Shown here: positions 31,187 to 40,767 of the stretch, one piece after another
Position numbering within the stretch: the first letter of the stretch is position 1
Layout: each line of letters opens with the position of its first letter
Source: CAIOSQ01 sp044359885
GTDB taxonomy: Bacteria > Pseudomonadota > Alphaproteobacteria > CACIAM-22H2
Direction: 5' to 3'
Length of the DNA: 47,281 nucleotides
NCBI GenBank assembly: GCA_044359885.1
Contig: JBIKLI010000001.1
Span: 1-47,281, forward strand
Translations under genes and position numbers: made by a program
Notes under the pieces: generated by a model
The model's input: the letters and a program-made list of their open reading frames with translations, nothing else
Database searches by the model: none
Told to the model about the DNA's origin: nothing

Positions 31187-31202
31187 GCCGGGGATCCCCG
31201 GC
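31187..31202. terminator. 16-bp perfect palindrome after the GNAT gene
   Basis: GCCGGGGATCCCCGGC lies 10 bp after the GNAT stop and 42 bp before the SDR start. It can form a 6-bp stem with a GATC tetraloop. It may be a terminator or an operator for the SDR/CoA-transferase pair; no T-run. Confidence 0.35.
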
Positions 31203-31244
31203 GGAGGCCAGACTGCCGTCGGCATCGCATCCGAGGATCGCATC

Positions 31245-31997
31245 ATGGATTTTCCCCGCACCGTCCTGATCACCGGCGCCAGCCGCGGCATCGGCGCCGC
31301 CTGCGCGACGCGGCTGGCCATGCAGGGCTGGGACGTCGCCGTCAACTACGCGCGCGACGCCGCCGCCGCCGAACGTACTGCCGCCGCGGTGCGCGCGCAG
31401 GGACGCCGCGCGCTGATCCTCCAGGCCGATGTCGGCGACGAGGCGGCGACGCTGGCGATGTTCGCGCGGCTCGACGACGCGTGGGGGCCGATCGGCGGCC
31501 TGGTCAACAACGCCGGCATCGTCGCGATGCAGGCGCGACTGGAAGAGATGGAGACGTCACGCTGGCGGCGGATGTTCGACGTCAACGTGATCGGCTCGAT
31601 GCTCTGCGCACGCGAAGCCGTGCGCCGGATGAGCACGCGCCACGGCGGCCGCGGCGGCGCGATCGTCAACCTGTCGAGCGCCGCCGCCGTGCTCGGCGGA
31701 CCCGGCATGTATGTCGACTACGCGGCCAGCAAGGGCGCGATCGACTCGCTGACCATCGGTCTGGCGCGGGAAGTGGCGAGCGACGGCATCCGCGTCAACG
31801 CGGTGCGGCCCGGCATCATCGACACCGAGATCCACGCCGACAGCGGCGACCCGGCCCGCGCCACGTCCTCCGCCGGTCTCGTGCCGATGAAACGCCCGGG
31901 CACGGCGATGGAATGCGCCAACGCTGTCGCCTGGCTTCTGTCCGGCGAGGCGTCCTACGTTACCGGCACGGTGGTGACCGTCAGCGGCGGACGCTGA
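31245..31997 (+). CDS. SDR family oxidoreductase
   Basis: 250 residues from the ATG at 31245, with GAGG upstream. Classical SDR: TGASRGIGAACATRLA for NAD(P), QADVGDEAAT, VNNAGI, catalytic Ser in VNLSSAAAVLG, Y-x3-K in YVDYAASKGAID and AVRPGIIDTEIHAD. It resembles the glucose/FabG-like group found in many pathways. It precedes the CoA-transferase by one base between stop and start, so they are co-transcribed; it could oxidise a hydroxyacyl intermediate. The coenzyme preference is not evident. Confidence 0.88.
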   Translation: MDFPRTVLITGASRGIGAACATRLAMQGWDVAVNYARDAAAAERTAAAVRAQGRRALILQADVGDEAATLAMFARLDDAWGPIGGLVNNAGIVAMQARLEEMETSRWRRMFDVNVIGSMLCAREAVRRMSTRHGGRGGAIVNLSSAAAVLGGPGMYVDYAASKGAIDSLTIGLAREVASDGIRVNAVRPGIIDTEIHADSGDPARATSSAGLVPMKRPGTAMECANAVAWLLSGEASYVTGTVVTVSGGR

Positions 31998-31998
31998 C

Positions 31999-33201
31999 AT
32001 GACCGAGGCGGCGCAGACGACCGGGCTGCCGCTCGCCGGGATCCGCGTCGTCGAGTTCGTCCACATGGTCATGGGTCCGACCTGCGGGCTGGTGCTCGCA
32101 GATCTCGGCGCCGAGGTGATCAAGGTCGAACCGGCGCCCGACGGCGACAACACGCGTCGCCTGACCGGCTCCGGTGCCGGATTCTTCGCCAATTTCAACC
32201 GCAACAAGAAGTCCTTCGCCGTCGACCTGAAATCGCCCGCGGGGCGCGAGGCGGTCGACCGGTTGATCGCGACCGCCGACGTCGTCACCGAGAATTTCCG
32301 TCCCGGCGCGATGGAGAAGCTGGGCCTGGGCTGGGAGCATCTGCATGCACGCCACCCGCGGCTGATCTATGCCTCGCACAAAGGCTTCCTCGACGGCCCG
32401 TACCAGGAGCGCACCGCGCTCGACGAGGTCGTGCAGATGATGGCCGGGCTCGCCTACATGACCGGACCGCCGGGACGGCCGCTGCGCGCCGGGACATCGG
32501 TCAACGACATCATGGGCGGCATGTTCGCGGCGATCGGCGTGCTGGCGGCGCTTGTCGAACGGCGCGAGACCGGCCGCGGCAAGCTGGTACGCGCGGCGCT
32601 GTTCGAGAACTGCGCCTTCCTGGTCTCGCAGCACATGGCGGCCTACGGCGTGACCGGCAAGGCCCTGCCGCCGATGTCCGTGCGCGTCTCGGCCTGGGGC
32701 ATCTACGACGTCTTCGAGACCGCCGATGGCCAGCAGATCTTCTTCTCGGTCGTGACGGATTCCCAATGGGCTGCGTTCTGCGAGGCGGTCGGCTGGCAGG
32801 CGCGTCTCGCCGATGCCGCGCTCAAGACCAACACGCTGCGCGTGGCGGCCCGGCCCACGCTGATCCCGGAGGTCGCGGCCCTGCTCAAGGCCATGACGCG
32901 CGCCGAGATCGTGGCGCTCGCCGAACGCGCCGGCCTGCCCTATGCGCCGATCGCCCGGCCCGAGGACCTGTTCGACGACCCGCATCTCAATGCCTCGGGG
33001 GGACTTGCCGACACGGCGCTGCCCGAGGGCGGCCATGTCAAGCTGCCGATCCTGCCGCTCGACCTGGACGGCAGGCGCCTGCCCAAGCGCCTCGATCCGC
33101 CGCGCCTGGGCGCGCAGACCGGCGAGGTGCTGGCCGGCCTCGGCTACTCCGCGGCCGAGATCGACGCGATGGCGGCGGCAGGAACGATCCGCCGCGGCTG
33201 A
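31999..33201 (+). CDS. CaiB/BaiF family CoA-transferase
   Basis: 400 residues, normal length. Type III CoA-transferase: VVEFVHMVMGPTCGLVLADLGAEVIKVEPAPDGDNTRR at the N-terminus, FNRNKKSFAVDLKSPAGREAVDRLIATADVVTENFRPGAMEKLGLG, and the catalytic aspartate in RAGTSVNDIMGGMFAAIG. It transfers CoA between an acyl-CoA and a free acid through an aspartyl-CoA intermediate. It starts one base after the SDR stop and ends a plus-strand run with crotonase-like and dehydrogenase-like genes, which together resemble a CoA-ester degradation route. Acid substrate unknown. Confidence 0.92.
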   Translation: MTEAAQTTGLPLAGIRVVEFVHMVMGPTCGLVLADLGAEVIKVEPAPDGDNTRRLTGSGAGFFANFNRNKKSFAVDLKSPAGREAVDRLIATADVVTENFRPGAMEKLGLGWEHLHARHPRLIYASHKGFLDGPYQERTALDEVVQMMAGLAYMTGPPGRPLRAGTSVNDIMGGMFAAIGVLAALVERRETGRGKLVRAALFENCAFLVSQHMAAYGVTGKALPPMSVRVSAWGIYDVFETADGQQIFFSVVTDSQWAAFCEAVGWQARLADAALKTNTLRVAARPTLIPEVAALLKAMTRAEIVALAERAGLPYAPIARPEDLFDDPHLNASGGLADTALPEGGHVKLPILPLDLDGRRLPKRLDPPRLGAQTGEVLAGLGYSAAEIDAMAAAGTIRRG

Positions 33202-33252
33202 CCGGCGCGGCCGGGGGCGCGAAGGGCGCGCGGGTCACGCATCACGGTCGCA

Positions 33253-33269
33253 CGGTCGCCGGGCGACCG
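33253..33269. terminator. Hairpin between convergent CoA-transferase and ABC exporter genes
   Basis: CGGTCG (33253-33258) and CGACCG (33264-33269) form a perfect 6-bp stem with a 5-nt loop, just before the exporter stop. No T-run; a bidirectional boundary is likely. Confidence 0.38.
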
Positions 33270-33273
33270 GCTG

Positions 33274-35121
33274 TCAATCCGCCGCCGCGGCGAAGCCCCC
33301 GGACTGGCGCAGCCACATGCGCGAATAGGGGCCGCCGGCTTCGAGCAGGGCGGCGTGGGTGCCCTGCTCGACGATGCGGCCATGTTCGAGCACCACCAGG
33401 CGGTCCATCCGCGCGATGGTCGACAGGCGGTGCGCGATGGCGATCACCGTGCGGCCGCGCATCAGCGTCTCGAGCTGGCCCTGGATCGCGGCTTCGACTT
33501 CCGAGTCCAGCGCGCTGGTCGCCTCGTCGAGCACCAGGATCGGCGCGTTCTTGAGGATCACGCGCGCGATCGCGATGCGCTGACGCTGGCCGCCGGAAAG
33601 CTTGACGCCGCGCTCGCCGACATGCGCGTCGAAGCCGCGCCGGCCGTCCCAGTCCTCGAGCAGTTCGATGAAGTCGGTGGCCTCGGCCTGGTCGGCCGCG
33701 GCGCGGATCTCGGCCTCGCTGGCCCAGGGGCGGCCGTAGCGGATGTTGTCGCGGATCGAGCGGTGCAGCAGCGAAGTGTCCTGCGTCACCATCGCGATCT
33801 GGGTGCGCAGACTCTCCTGCGTGACCCCGGCGATGTCCTGGCCGTCGATCAGGATCCGCCCGGACTCGGGGCGATGGAAGTTCAGCAGCAGGTTGACCAG
33901 CGTCGACTTGCCAGCGCCGGAATGCCCGACCAGCCCGACCCGCTCGCCCGGCCGGATGGTCAGATCGAGGTCGTGCAGCACGCCGCGCGCCGTGCCGTAG
34001 CCGAAGCGCAGGTTCTCGAAGCGGATCTCGCCCCGCGTCACCGACAATTCCCGGGCGCCGGGAGGGTCGGGCATCTGCCGCGGCACGGCGATCGAACGCA
34101 TTCCCTCCTGCACCACGCCGACGTTCTCGAAGATCGTGGTCACGTTGTCTCCGACCCAGCCGGCCATGTTGGCGATCTGCCAGGCGAGCGGCAGCGCCAT
34201 CGCCACCGTGCCGACGCCGATCTCGCCAGCGCGCCAGAGCATGATGGCGGTCGCGGCCGTGCCGACGATCAGGCACGCGTTGATCAGGTTGAGGGTCAGG
34301 ATATAGCGCGTGGTCATCCGCAACTGGTGATGGAACATGCCGGTATGGTCGTCGACGGCCTCGCGCACGAAATCGTCCTCGTCGCGCGCCCGGGCGAAGA
34401 GCTTGACGGTCAGGATGTTGGTGTAGCTGTCGACGATCCGGCCGGTCATCGCCGATCGCGCCTCGCTGGTCGCGCGGCTGCGGTCGCGCATCCGCGGCAC
34501 GAAATATCGCAGCATGACGACATAGGCCACGAACCAGGCCAGCATCGGGATCGCCAGACGTCCGTCGATGCTGCCCAGCAGCAGCACCGCGCTGCTGCCG
34601 TAGACGACGATGTACCAGACGGCATTCGTCGTGCTGACCACGCTCTCGCGCAGCGACGGGCCGGTCTGCATCACGCGGTTGGCGATGCGCCCGGCGAAGT
34701 CGTTCTGGAAGAAGCTCCAGCTCTGCCGCACGACATGCCAGTGGTTCTGCCAGCGCACCATGTTGGTCAGGCCGACATTGATCGACTGGTTGGTCAGCAT
34801 CACGCGCAGCGACAGCGCCGCGGGGCGCAGCACCAGCATCACGCCGGCCATGCCCAGCAGGACGTGCCAGTTCTCCTGCCAGATCGTCTCGGGCGCGGCG
34901 CGACCGACCAGTTCCACGACATGGCCGATCATCACCGGGATGGTCACGTCCAGCAGCGCCACGACCAGACCGGCGCCGAAAAGCGCGAGGAGAAGGCCGC
35001 GCGTCTGGCGCACGAAATGCAGATAGAAGCGGATCAGGCCGTGGCGGCCGCCTTCCACCGGAGGGGAAGGATCGGGCGCGATCTCGGTCGGACGCAGCAG
35101 GTTCTCGAAGTAGCGGAACAT
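33274..35121 (-). CDS. ABC exporter, fused membrane and ATPase domains
   Basis: 615 residues. Half-transporter with six membrane helices at about 40-335 and an ATPase domain at about 363-600: Walker A GHSGAGKST at 399-407, Q-loop VTQDTSLLHRSIRDNIRYG, signature VKLSGGQRQRIAIARV, Walker B LVLDEATSALD and the H-loop IAHRLSTI. It acts as a dimer exporting lipid, peptide or drug-like molecules from the inner membrane. The N-terminal 25 residues are a proline-rich cytoplasmic extension. A -35/-10 promoter lies between it and the upstream prolyl oligopeptidase gene. Substrate not predictable. Confidence 0.95.
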   Translation of the reverse strand: MFRYFENLLRPTEIAPDPSPPVEGGRHGLIRFYLHFVRQTRGLLLALFGAGLVVALLDVTIPVMIGHVVELVGRAAPETIWQENWHVLLGMAGVMLVLRPAALSLRVMLTNQSINVGLTNMVRWQNHWHVVRQSWSFFQNDFAGRIANRVMQTGPSLRESVVSTTNAVWYIVVYGSSAVLLLGSIDGRLAIPMLAWFVAYVVMLRYFVPRMRDRSRATSEARSAMTGRIVDSYTNILTVKLFARARDEDDFVREAVDDHTGMFHHQLRMTTRYILTLNLINACLIVGTAATAIMLWRAGEIGVGTVAMALPLAWQIANMAGWVGDNVTTIFENVGVVQEGMRSIAVPRQMPDPPGARELSVTRGEIRFENLRFGYGTARGVLHDLDLTIRPGERVGLVGHSGAGKSTLVNLLLNFHRPESGRILIDGQDIAGVTQESLRTQIAMVTQDTSLLHRSIRDNIRYGRPWASEAEIRAAADQAEATDFIELLEDWDGRRGFDAHVGERGVKLSGGQRQRIAIARVILKNAPILVLDEATSALDSEVEAAIQGQLETLMRGRTVIAIAHRLSTIARMDRLVVLEHGRIVEQGTHAALLEAGGPYSRMWLRQSGGFAAAAD

Positions 35122-35180
35122 GCCGCCTCGCCAGTGCCGGATCGCCGCCGCCGGTCAAGGCCCGGCCGCTGCATGCGACA

Positions 35181-35209
35181 TTCTTAACGCCGCCGCGAAA
35201 CCCGGGCAA
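35181..35209 (-). promoter_or_regulatory. Candidate sigma-70 promoter for the ABC exporter
   Basis: On the minus strand TTGCCC (35209-35204), 17-bp spacer, TAAGAA (35186-35181), lying 60 bp upstream of the exporter ATG and after the prolyl oligopeptidase stop. The spacing is ideal and the hexamers are fair matches. Confidence 0.5.
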
Positions 35210-35223
35210 GCGCGGGGCGCATC

Positions 35224-37263
35224 TCAATGCGCGAGCTGCCGCCAGAGAAAGGCGAAGGCGAGCGCACTCAGATGCGCGGCCTGCCGGTTGTCGGCGGCGC
35301 CGCCATGACCGCCCTCGACGTTCTCGTAGAACAGGATGTCGTGACCGAGCTCGCGCATGCGCGCCGCCATCTTGCGCGCGTGCCCGGGATGGACGCGGTC
35401 GTCGCGCGTCGATGTCGTGAACAGGATCCGCGGATAGCGCCGCCCACGACGCACGGCGTGATAGGGCGACCAGTGCCGCAGCCATTCCCAGTCGCGAGGA
35501 TCGTCCGGGTCGCCGTACTCGCCCATCCACGAGGCGCCGGCGAGCAGCCTGTGGTAGCGGCGCATGTCGAGCAGCGGCACCTGGCACACGACGGCGCCGA
35601 AAAGGTCGGGCTGTCGCATCGCCATGTTGGCGACCAGCAGACCGCCGTTGCTCGCGCCCATGATGCCGAGCCGCGCGGGTGTCGCGACGCCGCGCGCGAT
35701 CAGGTCGCGCGCCACCGCGGCGAAATCCTCGCCGCATCGCGTCCGCCCGTCCTTGACGGCCGCCTGATGCCAGCGCGGCCCGTACTCGCCGCCGCCGCGG
35801 ATATTGGCGAGCGCATAGGCCCCGCCACGCTCCAGCCAGGCCGCGCCGGTCGTCGCCTGATATCCCGGCGTCACCGGCACCTCGAAGCCGCCATAGCCGT
35901 AGAGCAGCGTCGGCGTGCGGCCGTCGAGGCGCAGGCCGCGCCGCGCGACCAGGAAATAGGGAACCCGCGTGCCGTCGTCCGACGCGACGAAGCGCTGCTC
36001 GACCTCAAGTTCCCCGGCGTCGAAGAGCGCCGGCAGCGCCTTCAGCGTCGCGGCGGGGCCGCCGCCGATCGTGCCATGCCGCAGGCTGGTCGGCGTCAGG
36101 AAGTCCGTGACCGTGAGCCAATAGTCGTCGCCCGCCTCGGCGTCGACGGGCGTGGCGCCGACCGACCCGAATTCGGGCAGGCCCGGCAAGGGCGCCCCCC
36201 GCCAAGCGCCGCCGTCGAAGCGCCACGCCGAGACGCGCGACTTGACGTCCTCCAGCGTGCCGATCAGCACATGGTCGCGGGTGGAAGACCAGCCGGCCAG
36301 CGAGGTCGACGGCGTCGGCGCGAACAGGACGTGGAACCGGCGCGCCCCGGCGACGAACGCATCGAAGCGGCAGGCGAGCAGCGAGCCGGCCGCGTAGGTC
36401 GCGCCGTCCACCTGCCAGTCCTCGCGCAGCGCCAGCAGCAGCCAGTCGCGATGGGGCCGCACCATCGCGCTGTCGGGCTTGTCGAGCCGGACCAGGACAT
36501 CGTCGCGCAGCCAGAAGGTCTCGTTGCTGTAGAAGCTGCGGACCCGGACCACGAAGTCGCGCTCGAATCCGCGCGCATGGTCGCGCGTCCCGTAGCAGGT
36601 GACATCCCCCGGCTCGCCCTCGGCCACGATCCTGGCGCCGGCGAGGTCGCTGCCGCGCCGCCAGAGCCTGACCACGCGCGGATAGCCCGACTGTGTCATG
36701 GATCCGGGCCCGAAATCGGTGCCGACGAAGATCTCGTCGCGGCCGCGCCACGCGACCTGGCACTTGGATTCGGGCAATACGAAGCCGTCCGCGACGAAGC
36801 GCTTCGCGCGAACGTCGAATTCGCGCACCACCACGGCGTCGGCGCCGCCGCGCGACAGCGTCAGCAGCGCGCGGTCGTGCCCGGGAGGCAGGAAGTTCGC
36901 CCCCTTCCAGACCCAGTTCTCCCCTTCCTCGCGGCCGAGCGCGTCCAGATCGAGGACGACCTCCCAGGCCGGATCGCGATCGCGGAACGCAGCCGGCGTC
37001 GTGCGCCGCCACAGGCCGCGCGGATGCGCCGCGTCCTGCCAGAGGTTGTAGAGATGCCCGCCGCGCGCCGCGACGAAGGGAATCCGCGCGTCGCTGTCGA
37101 GTATCGACCGGATGCGCGCGCGCAGCGCCGCGAACGCCGGCGTCGTCGCCAGTTCCGTCTCGGTGCGCTCGTTCTGCGCACGCACCCAGGCCAGCGCCGC
37201 GTCGCCGCCGACCTCCTCGAGCCAGAGATGGGGATCCTCATCGGGGGGAAACGCGTCTGCCAT
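35224..37263 (-). CDS. Prolyl oligopeptidase family serine peptidase (S9A)
   Basis: 679 residues from the ATG at 37263 (MADAFPPDEDPHLWLEEV), the classical S9A N-terminus. A seven-bladed propeller occupies about residues 60-390; the C-terminal hydrolase domain carries the catalytic triad: S538 in GIMGASNGGLLVAN, D621 or D622 in STRDDRVHPG and H653 in EGGHGGAAD. GYGGFEVPVTPGY and NIRGGGEYGPRWHQAA are conserved before the serine. No signal peptide is visible, so it is probably cytoplasmic and cleaves short proline-containing peptides. The last residues end the reading frame close to the exporter promoter. Divergent from the fused glycosyltransferase gene. Confidence 0.94.
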   Translation of the reverse strand: MADAFPPDEDPHLWLEEVGGDAALAWVRAQNERTETELATTPAFAALRARIRSILDSDARIPFVAARGGHLYNLWQDAAHPRGLWRRTTPAAFRDRDPAWEVVLDLDALGREEGENWVWKGANFLPPGHDRALLTLSRGGADAVVVREFDVRAKRFVADGFVLPESKCQVAWRGRDEIFVGTDFGPGSMTQSGYPRVVRLWRRGSDLAGARIVAEGEPGDVTCYGTRDHARGFERDFVVRVRSFYSNETFWLRDDVLVRLDKPDSAMVRPHRDWLLLALREDWQVDGATYAAGSLLACRFDAFVAGARRFHVLFAPTPSTSLAGWSSTRDHVLIGTLEDVKSRVSAWRFDGGAWRGAPLPGLPEFGSVGATPVDAEAGDDYWLTVTDFLTPTSLRHGTIGGGPAATLKALPALFDAGELEVEQRFVASDDGTRVPYFLVARRGLRLDGRTPTLLYGYGGFEVPVTPGYQATTGAAWLERGGAYALANIRGGGEYGPRWHQAAVKDGRTRCGEDFAAVARDLIARGVATPARLGIMGASNGGLLVANMAMRQPDLFGAVVCQVPLLDMRRYHRLLAGASWMGEYGDPDDPRDWEWLRHWSPYHAVRRGRRYPRILFTTSTRDDRVHPGHARKMAARMRELGHDILFYENVEGGHGGAADNRQAAHLSALAFAFLWRQLAH

Positions 37264-37420
37264 CCCGCCCAGATGATCGCACCCGCGCCCCGCGCGCAAG
37301 ACCGCACCAGCCATCGCGGCGCGCGGCGGCCTTACGCCCAATGGCTGCGCATGGCGACGGCGCCCCCCGTGCTACCGCAAACACGGCATCGCCCACGCAT
37401 CGTCGGATCCGCCGCGGACC

Positions 37421-39796
37421 ATGAAAAGACTGCTCCTCGTCTCCTTCCACTTTCCGCCCTTCAACGCCATCGCGGCGGTGAGGACCGGCAAGTTCGCGCG
37501 CTTCCTGCTGGCGCATGGCTGGGACGTGCGGGTGATCGCCGCGCGGTCCGAGGCCCCCGAAACCCTGCCGCTCGAAATCCCCGCCGCGCTGGTCCTGCAC
37601 ACCTCTTGGACGAATGTCGACGCGGTTCTCGACCGCCTGCTGCGCCTGGATCGGCGGCGCGCCAACGAGGCGCCGTCGGGCAGCGCCCCTGCCCAGGCGG
37701 GCGGGGGCCTGCGTCGCCGGCTGGGGGCCCTGCGCAGCGCCTTGTTCCACGTCCCCGACAACCGCGTCGCCTGGTTGCCCGAGGCGCTGAGCCGCGCGCA
37801 GCCCTTCCTGGGCGACTGGCGGCCCGATGTCGTCTATGCCAGCGCGCCGCCCGCCACGACGCTGCTGGTCGCGCGCAGCCTCGCGCACCGCTACGGCGTG
37901 CCCTGGATCGCGGAGTTCCGCGATCTCTGGATCGACAACCCCTATTACGAGTTTCCGGCCTGGCGGCGGCGTCTGGAAACGCCGTGGGAAAGACGGGTCG
38001 TCGGCGACGCCGCGGCGCTGGTCACCGTGTCGTCGATCTGGCGCGACTTGCTGCGCGCCAAGTTCGGCAAGCCGGTGGCGCTGGCCATGAACGGCTTCGC
38101 GCCCGAGGACATGCCGCCCGACCTGCCGGCGCCCGCGGCCACGGGCGGCAGCCTTCGGATCCTCTACACGGGCATGATCTATCCCGGCTATCGCGACCCG
38201 CGGCCGCTGTTCGAGGCGATCGCGCGCTTGGGCGCCGCGCGCGACGCGGTCGAGGTCGAGTTCGCCGGTGCCGGCCTTGCGGCAGTGATGGGGCTTGCCG
38301 CGGCCGCCGGCGTCGCCGACCGGGTGCGGATCATCCCGCCGGTCGCCTATCGCGAAGCGTTGCGCCTGCAGAGCCGCGCCGACATCCTGCTGCATCTGCA
38401 ATGGAACGACCCGCGCGAGTCCGGCACGATCTCGGGCAAGCTGTTCGAATATCTGGGCGCGCGCCGTCCGGTGCTGGGCCTCGGCTATGATCGTGGCGAG
38501 GTCGCGGCCCTGCTGGCCGAGCATGGACGCGGGGTCGTGCTCAACGAGCCCGGCGCCATCGCCGCGCAGTTGAGCCGCTGGATCGCCGAGAAACGCGCGG
38601 GCGGCATCGCGCCGCTCGCCGAAGACGCCGTGTCGGGGCTGACCCGCGACGCCCAGTTCGTGGCCGCCGAGCGTCTGGCGTGGGAGGCGGCGGCACGGAC
38701 GATCCCGGCCCCGCCGCCCGCCGCCCGGCGCGACCCCACCGGCATGCGGGCCACGCGGCTGCACGCGCCGGCGCCGATGGATGCCGGCGCGCGCCCGCTG
38801 CTCTGCGTCGTCGTCGACACCGAGGAGCAGTTCGACTGGCAGGGCCCGTTCTCGCGCCACAACGTCGCGGTGTCCGCGATCGGGTCGCTGCATCTGGCGC
38901 AGTCGCTGTTCGAGCGGTTCGGCATCAGTCCGGCCTATCTGCTCGACTACCCGATCGCGACCGCGGATCTGGCCCGCGGGCTGATCGGCGACTGGCACGC
39001 GGCCGGACGCTGCGAGATCGGCGCGCAGCTGCACCCGTGGGTCAATCCGCCTCATGTCGAGGAAGTGACGATCGCCAATTCCTTCGCCGGCAACCTGCCC
39101 CCGGGGCTGGAGCGGCAGAAGCTCGAAGCGCTCAAGGCGGAGATCGCCGCCGCGTTCGGCGACGCGCCGCGCATCTACAAGGCCGGCCGCTACGGGCTCG
39201 GACCGTCGACCGCCACGACGCTGGAACGGCTCGGCTTCGCGGTCGACACCTCCGGCCTGCCCTACACGGATCTGCGCTTCAAGCAGGGACCGGATCTGCG
39301 AAGCTTCACCGAGCGGCCGTTCCTGTTCGGCGAGCGCCGACCGCTGCTGCAGCTGCCGCCGACACGCGGCTTCATCGGCCGCGCGGCCCGCATGGCGACG
39401 CGCTGCTTCCCGCTGGTCGAGGGCGAGACCGTTCTGGCGAGCCAGCTGCGCGGCGCGCTGGCGCGAACCGGGCTGATCGACCGCGTGACCCTGACGCCCG
39501 AGGGCATCGCCCTCGACCAGATGAAGGCGCTGACCCGCGCGCTGCTGGCGCGCGGCCAGCGGATCTTCGTGATGTCGTTCCACAGCCCCTCCCTGGAGCC
39601 GGGCCATACGCCCTACGTGGTCGACCGGCGCACCCGCGCGGCGTTCCTGGGCCGGATCGAGGGCTATCTCGAGTTCTTCATGGGCGAGCTCGGCGGCGGA
39701 CCGACGACGCCGCTGGCGCTGCATGCGCTGCTCCTCCGCGCACGGCGCGCCGCTGCGGGCCCGGCGTCAATCCCGGGTCCGAAGATCGCCGCGTGA
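37421..39796 (+). CDS. Glycosyltransferase (GT4-like) fused to WalW-like polysaccharide deacetylase domain
   Basis: 791 residues in one open frame. Residues 1-425 are a GT-B glycosyltransferase: VSFHFPPFNAIAAVRTGKFARFL, the EFRDLWIDNPYY acceptor-domain motif, TVSSIWRDLL and C-terminal SGTISGKLFEYLGARRPVLGL. A proline-rich linker (about 426-458) leads to residues 459-775, which match WalW-type polysaccharide deacetylases: VVVDTEEQFDW (metal aspartate), IGAQLHPWVNPPHVEE (H-x-x-x-x-x-H), YKAGRYGLGP and FHSPSLEPGHTPYVV. It could add a sugar and deacetylate the product, or act on a shared glycan. Fusion of the two activities is unusual; no frameshift or stop is visible between them. Confidence 0.82.
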   Translation: MKRLLLVSFHFPPFNAIAAVRTGKFARFLLAHGWDVRVIAARSEAPETLPLEIPAALVLHTSWTNVDAVLDRLLRLDRRRANEAPSGSAPAQAGGGLRRRLGALRSALFHVPDNRVAWLPEALSRAQPFLGDWRPDVVYASAPPATTLLVARSLAHRYGVPWIAEFRDLWIDNPYYEFPAWRRRLETPWERRVVGDAAALVTVSSIWRDLLRAKFGKPVALAMNGFAPEDMPPDLPAPAATGGSLRILYTGMIYPGYRDPRPLFEAIARLGAARDAVEVEFAGAGLAAVMGLAAAAGVADRVRIIPPVAYREALRLQSRADILLHLQWNDPRESGTISGKLFEYLGARRPVLGLGYDRGEVAALLAEHGRGVVLNEPGAIAAQLSRWIAEKRAGGIAPLAEDAVSGLTRDAQFVAAERLAWEAAARTIPAPPPAARRDPTGMRATRLHAPAPMDAGARPLLCVVVDTEEQFDWQGPFSRHNVAVSAIGSLHLAQSLFERFGISPAYLLDYPIATADLARGLIGDWHAAGRCEIGAQLHPWVNPPHVEEVTIANSFAGNLPPGLERQKLEALKAEIAAAFGDAPRIYKAGRYGLGPSTATTLERLGFAVDTSGLPYTDLRFKQGPDLRSFTERPFLFGERRPLLQLPPTRGFIGRAARMATRCFPLVEGETVLASQLRGALARTGLIDRVTLTPEGIALDQMKALTRALLARGQRIFVMSFHSPSLEPGHTPYVVDRRTRAAFLGRIEGYLEFFMGELGGGPTTPLALHALLLRARRAAAGPASIPGPKIAA

Positions 39797-39875
39797 CCGC
39801 CCGGCCGGCGTTTTGCCGTTTCGGTTCGTGGTGCTATGCCGTTCCGGCGGCAGCGAGCTTGGAGGGGTGACGGGC

Positions 39876-40763
39876 ATGGAAACGCGCTTCGGGGTCGTCG
39901 GGACCGCGTACTGGGCCGAGGCGGTACACGCCCCCGGCCTGCAACGCACGCCGGGCGCGCGGCTGGCCGGGATCTGGGGACGCGACCCCGCCAGGACGCT
40001 GGCGCTGGCGCAGGCGCGCGGCGTGCCTGCCTTCGGATCCTTCGAAGAGATGCTCGATGCGGTCGATGCGGTCAGCTTCGCCGTTCCGCCGCCGGTGCAG
40101 GAGACCTTCGCCGCCAGGGCGATCGCCGCGGGCCGTCATGTGCTGCTGGAGAAGCCGGTCGCGAGCACGGCGCGCGCGGCCGACGCGCTGGCGGCGGCCG
40201 CCGCGCGCGCCGGGGTCGCCGGCATCGTCTTCTTCGCGCGTCGCTTCGTGCCGGAGATCGCGGCGTTCCTGGCGCAGCACGCCGGGGAGACGTGGCGGTC
40301 GGCGACGGCCGAGGTGCGGGCGGCCCCGTTCGCGCCGGGCAGCCCCTACCGGAACTCGGTCTGGCGCCGCGCGCCCGGCGCAGGCATCTGGGACATCGGT
40401 CCGCATGCGCTGTCGATGCTGGTGCCCATGCTGGGTCCGGTGCGCGATGCGCGGCGGCTGCCGGACGAGGACCTCTTCGACCGGTTCGAGACCATGCATG
40501 CGGGGGGCGGTCGCGCCGAGGTGCGCATCACCCTGCATGCCGCGCCGCAGGATGGCTGCAACCGCTATCGCTTCGCCGGGCCGGCCGGCGAGGTGTCGGC
40601 GCCGGAGCCGGAACTCGATCGCGTGGCGAACTTCGCGCGCGCCGCTGGCGCGCTGGTCGCGCTGATCCACGATCGCGCGGCGATCCATCCCTGCGACATC
40701 CGCTTCGGCGCGGAGACCGTGCGCATGCTCGAGCGCGTCCTGCCCTGGCCGGGCGGCGCCTGA
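39876..40763 (+). CDS. Gfo/Idh/MocA family oxidoreductase
   Basis: 295 residues from the ATG at 39876, with TTGGAGGGG upstream. NAD-binding N-terminal half (FGVVGTAYWAEAVHAPGLQ, a G-x-G-x2-x-type fold), the conserved HVLLEKPVAST motif with the lysine and the C-terminal substrate half with WRRAPGAGIWDIGPHALSML (D and H typical of catalytic residues). Shorter than most family members (usual 330-380), because the C-terminal beta-sheet region is compact. It probably oxidises or epimerises a sugar or inositol-type substrate. It follows the GT-WalW gene by 79 bp on the same strand, so it may act on its sugar. Confidence 0.87.
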   Translation: METRFGVVGTAYWAEAVHAPGLQRTPGARLAGIWGRDPARTLALAQARGVPAFGSFEEMLDAVDAVSFAVPPPVQETFAARAIAAGRHVLLEKPVASTARAADALAAAAARAGVAGIVFFARRFVPEIAAFLAQHAGETWRSATAEVRAAPFAPGSPYRNSVWRRAPGAGIWDIGPHALSMLVPMLGPVRDARRLPDEDLFDRFETMHAGGGRAEVRITLHAAPQDGCNRYRFAGPAGEVSAPEPELDRVANFARAAGALVALIHDRAAIHPCDIRFGAETVRMLERVLPWPGGA

Positions 40764-40767
40764 ACGG

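Noticed and set aside
35227..38490. Plus-strand open frame of 1087 codons
   Set aside because: It is antisense to the prolyl oligopeptidase and out of frame with the glycosyltransferase gene; low-complexity Arg/Ala/Gly composition and no family resemblance.
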